Source: Malania oleifera
Taxonomy: Eukaryota > Streptophyta > Magnoliopsida > Santalales > Ximeniaceae
Direction of reading: 5' to 3'
Length of the DNA: 64,000 nt
Assembly: GCF_029873635.1 (NCBI RefSeq)
Contig: NC_080417.1
Coordinates: forward strand, 29,659,682-29,723,681
Below, piece after piece: positions 60,901 through 64,000 of the stretch. A program made the translations under genes and the position numbers. How positions within the stretch are numbered: the first letter of the stretch is position 1; every line of letters begins with the position of its first letter. Below the pieces are notes generated by a model. That model worked only from the letters and a program-made list of their open reading frames with translations. It was not told the DNA's origin and did no database searches.

Positions 60901-63064
60901 CCAAATACTGGTCCAGATTCTGTTGCTTTGGAGTGAAGGTTTAGTGGCCCAGTGGGTGCACCCTTGATCCTCCTTTGTGATTGCACAGTCATTACTCTCC
61001 ATTGGTAATGCTGCTTAGCAGCATCAAACTATGAGGGAATTGTGTTAATCAATTTCTGTTTGAGACAAAACCACTGCTAAGATTTTTTCTGTACATGAAT
61101 GATTGGACTTTGGTTCCATCCTGACCTATCAAGGAAAATGAATGCTTAGCACTCTGTCAGTCTTCATCTCTAGGGGATAATAATATTCAGAGGAGCAGTG
61201 GTGAGCCACTTCAGAAATTGTTGACATACCAGTATCAATTGAAGAGGTTGTCCATGTTTAGGTGCCCCATATACTTGTTCATAATGGTGGCACATTTTAT
61301 TATTATTATTTTTTTCAAAATGAAAAAAGAAAGAAAGAAAGAAAGAAAGAAAAGAATGTAGTAACCATATATGACCCATGAAGGTCACTGGGTCTCACTT
61401 CCTTATGTTTTGTTCAAGCTGCGGGGCATTTCTGTGTGGAAGAAATTGATAATTTGGGCTCTTGCAAGATGCGGGCAGGAACCTTCCTTTTGCATTAAAT
61501 TGGAACAATAGTGTATTGAGCTCCATAAAAAGGACAAGCTATACATATTGAGATGATTGAAACCTTTTGGGTTGAATCTAATAGGGATTCTCTTGTTTTA
61601 GTTCCAGTGTCCTCATTACTGTTCAATAATTGGAGCAATTTGTAATTAGCACATAAATCCTGATGAATTTATATAATTGATTTCATAAATTACTTAAAAG
61701 GTGTGCTCTAGTCTCAGCTTTCACCCTACGGTTGTTTTCTAAGTTTCCCTGTGTTGCTTTTATTTAGTAATTTTTACATCTGTCAAATCCATTTAGCTTG
61801 TGTTTTGGAGTCTGTATGTGGAGTAGTCTGCCACTGCAGCGGTATCCTCATGTTTTGCAGAAGGGTTCAGGTGCATGCTAGTTAGCAGCCAGCAGACTGA
61901 GAAATGTGGGAAAGTGCGGAAATTGATTCACTGATTTGCAATCTTTGTTCAAATTTACAATCAGAAGAAAATTAGGAATATTTTTGAAAGCAAAGAAGCT
62001 ATCACCAGCAGCCTTGCTTCGCTTTATATAATAATAGCATAAATATGGAAAGTTTCTTTTCATGACCTTGTTGGCTTGAACAAGGTCTTGCATGATTTGT
62101 GGATATTGTGCATCATAAGATCATATTCTGTTGGTTGTCATGGATGTGAATTTTCAGCAAACACCTGCCAGTTTACTAGATTCTTATTTATAGATGTTTC
62201 TGTCAGAATGATATATGATCGGTTGAATTAGTGGTGCTAATGTTTCCTTGTGTCTACCTACAGGTGACAGAGGAGTTACTATGGGAGCTGTTTGTTCAAG
62301 CAGGTCCAGTGGGTAGGTTCCAGATATCCATTCACATAATTTTTCTAGTTATTATGGTAATGACATTGCATGGCATACCTATAAAATAAGAAAGGTTATT
62401 GGCCTTTTAGGGGCACATGCTTTCCATTATTGTTTTTATTTTTATTTTTATACTAGTTGACATTTAACCAATGTATTCCCTCATCATTTATATTTTCGTC
62501 ACATTGTTCACAAGTTCAAATGCTAAGACATTAATAGAGTTGACATTTGCCCTTTTTTTTTCAGTTAATGTATATGTCCCCAAAGACAGAGTGACCAATC
62601 TTCATCAAGGATATGGTTTTGTAGAATTCCGGAGTGAGGAAGATGCTGACTATGTATGTATTGCTTGTAGTCTGTAATTAAGCTCCCCACATTGTTTGAT
62701 TGCTTGTTTATTAGTTATTACTTTGATTAATCCTTTTTTAAAACCTATTTGATGAAAACAAATGTAGGCAATCAAGGTTCTGAATATGATTAAGCTATAT
62801 GGGAAGCCAATCCGTGTAAATAAGGTGCGGAGATTTACTATACTTAGTGATAATTTTCCAAGTTTTGTATGTCCTTAGTGCAGCCTAGCAAGTTATGAAG
62901 CATCATCAAGCTGCTATGCTGTCTTTGTGAAGTGTTTGTATGGGTTTAAATGTGATTTCTGATGACTTCTTTTTTTATTCTTTATTTTTTTTGAAGGCAT
63001 CCCAAGATAAAAAGAGCTTGGATGTTGGGGCAAACCTCTTTGTTGGAAACCTTGATCCAGTAAG

Positions 63065-63145
<81 letters not shown>

Positions 63146-63301
63146 CGGTGTATCTACATATGAATGCAAATTCATGTCTCTATGTCTATTCTCTAGTGTC
63201 TAATTTAAAGTTGAATCTCTATATTTTGTTTGCAGGATGTGGATGAGAAACTGCTGTATGATACTTTTAGTGCATTTGGAGTTATTGTTACGAATCCCAA
63301 G
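41345..63301 (+). CDS. SF3B4: SF3B4 (SAP49), splicing factor 3B subunit 4, 3' partial
   Basis: Component of the SF3b complex of the U2 snRNP, in the nucleus; it contacts pre-mRNA upstream of the branch point. Six exons give 143 residues: 41345-41449, 62264-62312, 62565-62653, 62768-62824, 62997-63059 and 63236-63301. All junctions are GT-AG and keep one open frame. RRM1 has RNP2 AYVGNL (27-32, end of exon 1) and RNP1 GYGFVEF (67-73, exon 3). RRM2 begins with RNP2 LFVGNL (114-119, exon 5). The stretches [13 protein letters not shown] and [15 protein letters not shown] are hallmarks of the family. The Arabidopsis homologue is JANUS/EMB2444. The rest of RRM2 and the Pro-rich tail of the roughly 360-residue protein lie beyond the window. 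Intron 1 is 20.8 kb and full of transposons. The exons show no stops or frameshifts, so the gene appears functional. Confidence 0.96.
41450..42912 (+). other. SF3B4 intron 1, 5' part
   Basis: Ordinary T-rich plant intron sequence after the donor. No transposon or coding feature recognised. Short frames such as 41370-41609 are T-run artefacts. A repeated 'gaaatggtgtttgaaaacat' occurs at about 42600 and 42639. Confidence 0.6.
42918..43215 (+). mobile_element. 5' LTR of Copia L
   Basis: 298 bp, TGTGGAATGACGG to TTCTTTACA, with tandem 'gtgaacg.cggccac' segments near its start. TATA-like CTATAAATTG at about 43051. The last 170 bases match 46770-46937. Confidence 0.88.
43216..43231 (+). promoter_or_regulatory. 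Primer-binding site of Copia L
   Basis: TGGTATTAGAGCTCGG, directly abutting the LTR; initiator tRNA-Met type. Confidence 0.88.
43256..44146 (+). pseudogene. Copia L gag
   Basis: An in-frame ATG at 43256 is followed by two early TAG stops. The clear gag region starts near 43370 ([20 protein letters not shown]). The second block (43673-44146) holds the UBN2-like helices ([20 protein letters not shown], then [12 protein letters not shown]) and ends with the CCHC knuckle [14 protein letters not shown] at about 44068-44109 plus WTLHGKP. Stops at about 43511 and 43661 replace Trp/Gln-like codons. Confidence 0.88.
44385..45760 (+). pseudogene. Copia L protease and integrase
   Basis: Protease active site PWIIDSGA at about 44388-44411. 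Integrase starts with the HHCC domain (LLWHKRMG..., then [10 protein letters not shown], about 44760-44890) and the core (first Asp in HNDLWGP, about 44943). The second catalytic Asp, normally in a DNGTE box, reads Asn (TNNGTEYF, about 45138-45161). The remaining frames (45253-45762) show NRMPSRVL and the [16 protein letters not shown] tail. Frameshifts near 45070 and 45250. Inactive. Confidence 0.86.
46060..46765 (+). pseudogene. Copia L reverse transcriptase, cut off
   Basis: RT start at about 46130-46270 ([15 protein letters not shown]), [15 protein letters not shown] at 46403-46447, [15 protein letters not shown] and the catalytic YVDD at about 46658-46669 ([12 protein letters not shown]). 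It ends at [10 protein letters not shown], where it jumps into LTR sequence. RNase H is gone. Confidence 0.88.
46770..46937 (+). mobile_element. Remaining 168 bases of Copia L 3' LTR
   Basis: Matches 43044-43215 closely (ccagaggctataaattgag to ctctaca) and ends at the target duplication. The first 130 or so bases of this LTR were removed with RNase H. Confidence 0.9.
46943..47068 (+). other. Intron 1 spacer
   Basis: Short spacer with two GA-rich runs (attgagggggg at about 46971 and attgagggggagg at about 46988) that resemble polypurine tracts. No LTR start directly follows them. Confidence 0.4.
47069..47505 (-). mobile_element. LTR-like repeat, partner of 57333-57765
   Basis: Starts TGTTGGTCCACAAGGACC. 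It shares most of its sequence with 57333-57765, including 'ggaccacccacactgcaatt', 'gcaagacaaaattg' and 'aaaatacaacaagag'. It is likely an LTR of the same minus-strand Copia family as element M. Confidence 0.6.
47506..48812. other. Intron 1 sequence without an assigned element
   Basis: No gene seen. Contains 'cgatacctacacggtctacggatac' type satellite-like wording at about 47680-47720, an AT-rich run near 47885, a CT microsatellite (48187-48205) and a TAATGTAATAG-like segment near 48395 that resembles 55240-55390. The open frame 47962-48396 is not supported by any recognisable domain. Confidence 0.45.
49168..50401 (-). pseudogene. RTE LINE reverse transcriptase
   Basis: 50045-50401 has the RT start ([20 protein letters not shown], then W, and [17 protein letters not shown]). 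49168-49848 has the palm and thumb ([34 protein letters not shown]). The catalytic box, normally FADD, reads FAND. It ends with [14 protein letters not shown]. The block between 49849 and 50044 is frame-shifted. Confidence 0.85.
50960..51760 (-). pseudogene. RTE LINE endonuclease region
   Basis: Minus-strand pieces match the AP-endonuclease end: [20 protein letters not shown] (about 51230-51290), then [20 protein letters not shown] and [12 protein letters not shown], with the conserved Cys and TQHSL end (about 50985-51015). The enzyme nicks target DNA. It is broken by stops. Confidence 0.78.
51896..52921. other. Intron 1 spacer with direct repeat and GAA run
   Basis: No gene. A 70-75-bp segment (agaatatttaagcaatgagg and flanks) occurs twice, at about 52310-52382 and 52488-52556. 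A (GAA)n run spans 52768-52831, followed by purine-rich DNA up to the solo LTR. Confidence 0.6.
52768..52831. repeat. (GAA)n microsatellite
   Basis: About 20 GAA units; the opposite strand gives a poly-Phe frame that is an artefact. Confidence 0.95.
52922..54741 (-). mobile_element. Solo LTR E in SF3B4 intron 1
   Basis: 1,820 bp with perfect 5-bp duplication gaaag (52917-52921, 54742-54746). Minus orientation: starts TGTTAGCCTTGG at 54741 and ends CGTTTAACA. Distantly related to the LTRs of element D (same start, the 'aaaagttgtggaattttgt' block at 53851-53870, and the 'cacaaagaac' block). TATA region near 53582; seven GGTCGACCAT-type motifs lie upstream (53661-53823), mostly spaced about 20 bp. 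Confidence 0.92.
54877..54920. repeat. (GA)n microsatellite
   Basis: About 22 dinucleotide units. Confidence 0.95.
55455..55514. repeat. (CT)n(CTT)n microsatellite
   Basis: Compound pyrimidine run in intron 1. Confidence 0.95.
55750..57330 (-). pseudogene. Copia element M, decayed gag and protease
   Basis: Minus-strand reading, from right: gag pieces near 56690-56880, then a Ser/Arg-rich part, and a protease-like stretch (56347-56541 and leftward) with wording like the Copia region between the DSGCS box and the 'KGxLYxLxG' segment. All of it is split by stops and frameshifts, and integrase and RT are absent. The CCATG / GGTACCAAAG-like primer site lies next to the LTR at 57333. Best guess is the Tork/TAR-type Copia group. 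Confidence 0.5.
57333..57765 (-). mobile_element. LTR-like repeat of element M, interrupted by a LINE
   Basis: Starts TGTTGTTGAGCC beside a decayed tRNA-Met primer site (TGGTACCAAAG on the minus strand, about 57320-57330). It matches 47069-47505. Similarity stops at about 57765, where the LINE begins. A possible continuation of the LTR lies at 59965-60085, because that piece resembles 55790-55945. Confidence 0.55.
57766..59960 (+). mobile_element. 5'-truncated L1-type LINE
   Basis: Starts inside the RT domain ([15 protein letters not shown], about 57890) and runs through palm and thumb to the zf-RVT-type tail, with nothing of ORF1 or the endonuclease. Such 5' truncation is usual for LINEs made by target-primed reverse transcription. 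It lies on the gene's strand, apparently within an LTR of element M. The left edge is approximate. Confidence 0.8.
57880..59520 (+). pseudogene. L1 LINE reverse transcriptase, broken
   Basis: 57894-58151 encodes [20 protein letters not shown], then W, and the RGLR end. 58173-58412 continues with [12 protein letters not shown] and the catalytic region, where the usual YADD/FADD box reads FAYDS. 58869-59129 has the zf-RVT-type region ([18 protein letters not shown]) and 59265-59510 the tail ([18 protein letters not shown]). Several stops and frameshifts. Confidence 0.82.
60702..60726. repeat. (TTG)n microsatellite
   Basis: About eight units. Confidence 0.9.
61326..61353. repeat. (AAAG)n microsatellite
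   Basis: About seven units. Confidence 0.9.
62264..62312 (+). CDS. SF3B4: SF3B4 exon 2
   Basis: 49 nt after acceptor CTACAG. Encodes [16 protein letters not shown], the first helix of RRM1. Donor G|GTAGGT; ends one base into a Val codon. Confidence 0.96.
62565..62653 (+). CDS. SF3B4: SF3B4 exon 3
   Basis: 89 nt after a T-rich tract and TTTCAG. Carries VPKDRV and RNP1 GYGFVEF, ending EEDADY. Donor TAT|GTATGT. Confidence 0.96.
62768..62824 (+). CDS. SF3B4: SF3B4 exon 4
   Basis: 57 nt, [19 protein letters not shown], the end of RRM1. Acceptor ATGTAG, donor AAG|GTGCGG. Confidence 0.96.
62997..63059 (+). CDS. SF3B4: SF3B4 exon 5
   Basis: 63 nt from the linker into RRM2 ([15 protein letters not shown]). 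Acceptor TTGAAG, donor CCA|GTAAGA, directly followed by the CT/CA microsatellite. Confidence 0.96.
63068..63142. repeat. (CT)n(CA)n compound microsatellite in SF3B4 intron 5
   Basis: Starts eight bases inside the intron, directly after the donor GTAAGAA. About 15 CT and 22 CA units. Confidence 0.97.
63236..63301 (+). CDS. SF3B4: SF3B4 exon 6
   Basis: 66 nt, [20 protein letters not shown] then PK. Acceptor TTGCAG, donor AAG|GTTATG. The next expected exon (IMRDP-like) is not found before 64000. Confidence 0.93.
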
Positions 63302-63858
63302 GTTATGCCTCCTTTGAATTTGTTTTGTTGGCTTATGATGTTTTTCGTTTTGTTTTTTTTAATTGTTAGAATGTCTACAACCTGGAAACTAAATGCACAA
63401 TCTCCGTCCTAAGATTTTATCATTGCCTTGTGTTTTTCATCTGTCCTGTTCATTATTTGTTATCTTTTTTGGGGGCATGAAGTTATAATGCATATTATGG
63501 GTCATTAATGCATTTTATTTTAGTATTTTATGTTTAGCTGTTGCAATTTTCTTACTGGTACTCACCATTTTCCAACTCTTATTGTTAAAGTTAGAAGGTT
63601 TTTAGGGAGATGACCTTATTAATAGCTTTGTGTTTGTGTGTGTGCCTGCTGATGTGCATGTCTGCCCTTGCATCTGTGTAAATTTTTTATTAAAAGTGCT
63701 TTGGTGGTTCTCAGTTGCTTCCTTTTCTCTCCCTCAATTTCTCGTATTTGTGCTGTGGATGCTCATAATTTTGACTTCAAAAACTTAGCTTTGATATCTT
63801 CTCCTTTGATAATCTAGGCCAACTTGATGTTGGTGGGCTTTGAGCAGTCATGCCATGG
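63302..63858 (+). other. SF3B4 intron 6, visible part
   Basis: T-rich intron sequence. No next exon is visible. Confidence 0.7.
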
Positions 63859-64000
63859 TGTCACGGTCCGACTATTTTCACACTGTTGTGAAAGGGCCGT
63901 GCGGTGCTAGCTAAAGCACTCTTGTTTAACTAGCCAGTCTATCGTTTACCAACATTCATCCACGAAACACTTTCATTAGCATTCAATCAAATGACAGCGA
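63859..64000 (+). mobile_element. Possible LTR start at the window edge
   Basis: From TGTCACGGTCCGAC on, the base composition changes abruptly from T-rich intron to mixed sequence. TGTCACG-type starts occur in plant LTRs. No other end is in the window, so this is only a suggestion. Confidence 0.3.

Larger units (their letters stand above)
59961..62263 (+). other. SF3B4 intron 1, 3' part
   Basis: After the possible LTR piece (to 60085), ordinary T-rich intron sequence with (TTG)n at 60702-60726 and (AAAG)n at 61326-61353. No coding feature supported. Ends with a pyrimidine-containing acceptor CTACCTACAG. Confidence 0.6.

Overview
This is a window of a flowering-plant nuclear genome, most likely a eudicot; the species cannot be told from the sequence. 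The reasons are a single spliced nuclear gene with plant-type GT-AG introns, SIRE-like, Tork-like and Ale-like Copia retrotransposons, Gypsy elements with 1.6-3.2 kb LTRs, RTE and L1 LINEs, and a fossil plant pararetrovirus. Nearly all the DNA is repeats, AT-rich and full of stop codons. The only clearly functional gene is the spliceosomal protein SF3B4 (SAP49). Six exons are visible on the + strand, starting at 41345 and running off the right edge.

Bases 1-30908 are a nest of LTR retrotransposons, resolved here mainly by target-site duplications (TSDs). From the left: a minus-strand Gypsy element (gag 1-343, 5' LTR 647-3817) lies in a + strand Gypsy-type LTR (3818-4577). That LTR lies in a minus-strand Copia element whose gag is joined directly to its reverse transcriptase (4578-8426). 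Next is a large minus-strand Copia element, here called K (about 8531-30908). K received two insertions. One is a solo LTR, B (11614-17663, TSD taaag), which itself holds two further solo LTRs, H (12712-14369) and F (15238-17524). The other is a + strand gag-only element, D (20604-28650, TSD aatgg). Neither K nor D shows recognisable pol.

Bases 30909-32580 hold hAT/MITE-like repeats. Bases 32580-40920 hold an endogenous caulimovirid: coat protein, protease, reverse transcriptase, RNase H and a second ORF, all heavily broken. A Gypsy-type solo LTR (34995-37303, TSD aaagt) splits it between protease and reverse transcriptase. Its TATA box and leader lie just upstream of SF3B4, on the same strand.

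From 41345 to the right edge is SF3B4. Its first intron is 20,814 nt, and about half or more of it is transposons: an Ale-like Copia (42918-46937, TSD aatgt), an RTE LINE (about 48813-51895), a solo LTR (52922-54741, TSD gaaag), a Copia gag-protease remnant with LTR-like pieces, and a 5'-truncated L1 LINE (about 57770-59960). Exons 2-6 are compact (62264-63301). A further LTR-like sequence may start at 63859.

Two signals stand out: the very large transposon-filled intron in a core splicing gene that keeps intact exons and splice sites, and arrays of a GTCGAC-core palindrome just upstream of the TATA box in LTRs of both Copia and Gypsy families.
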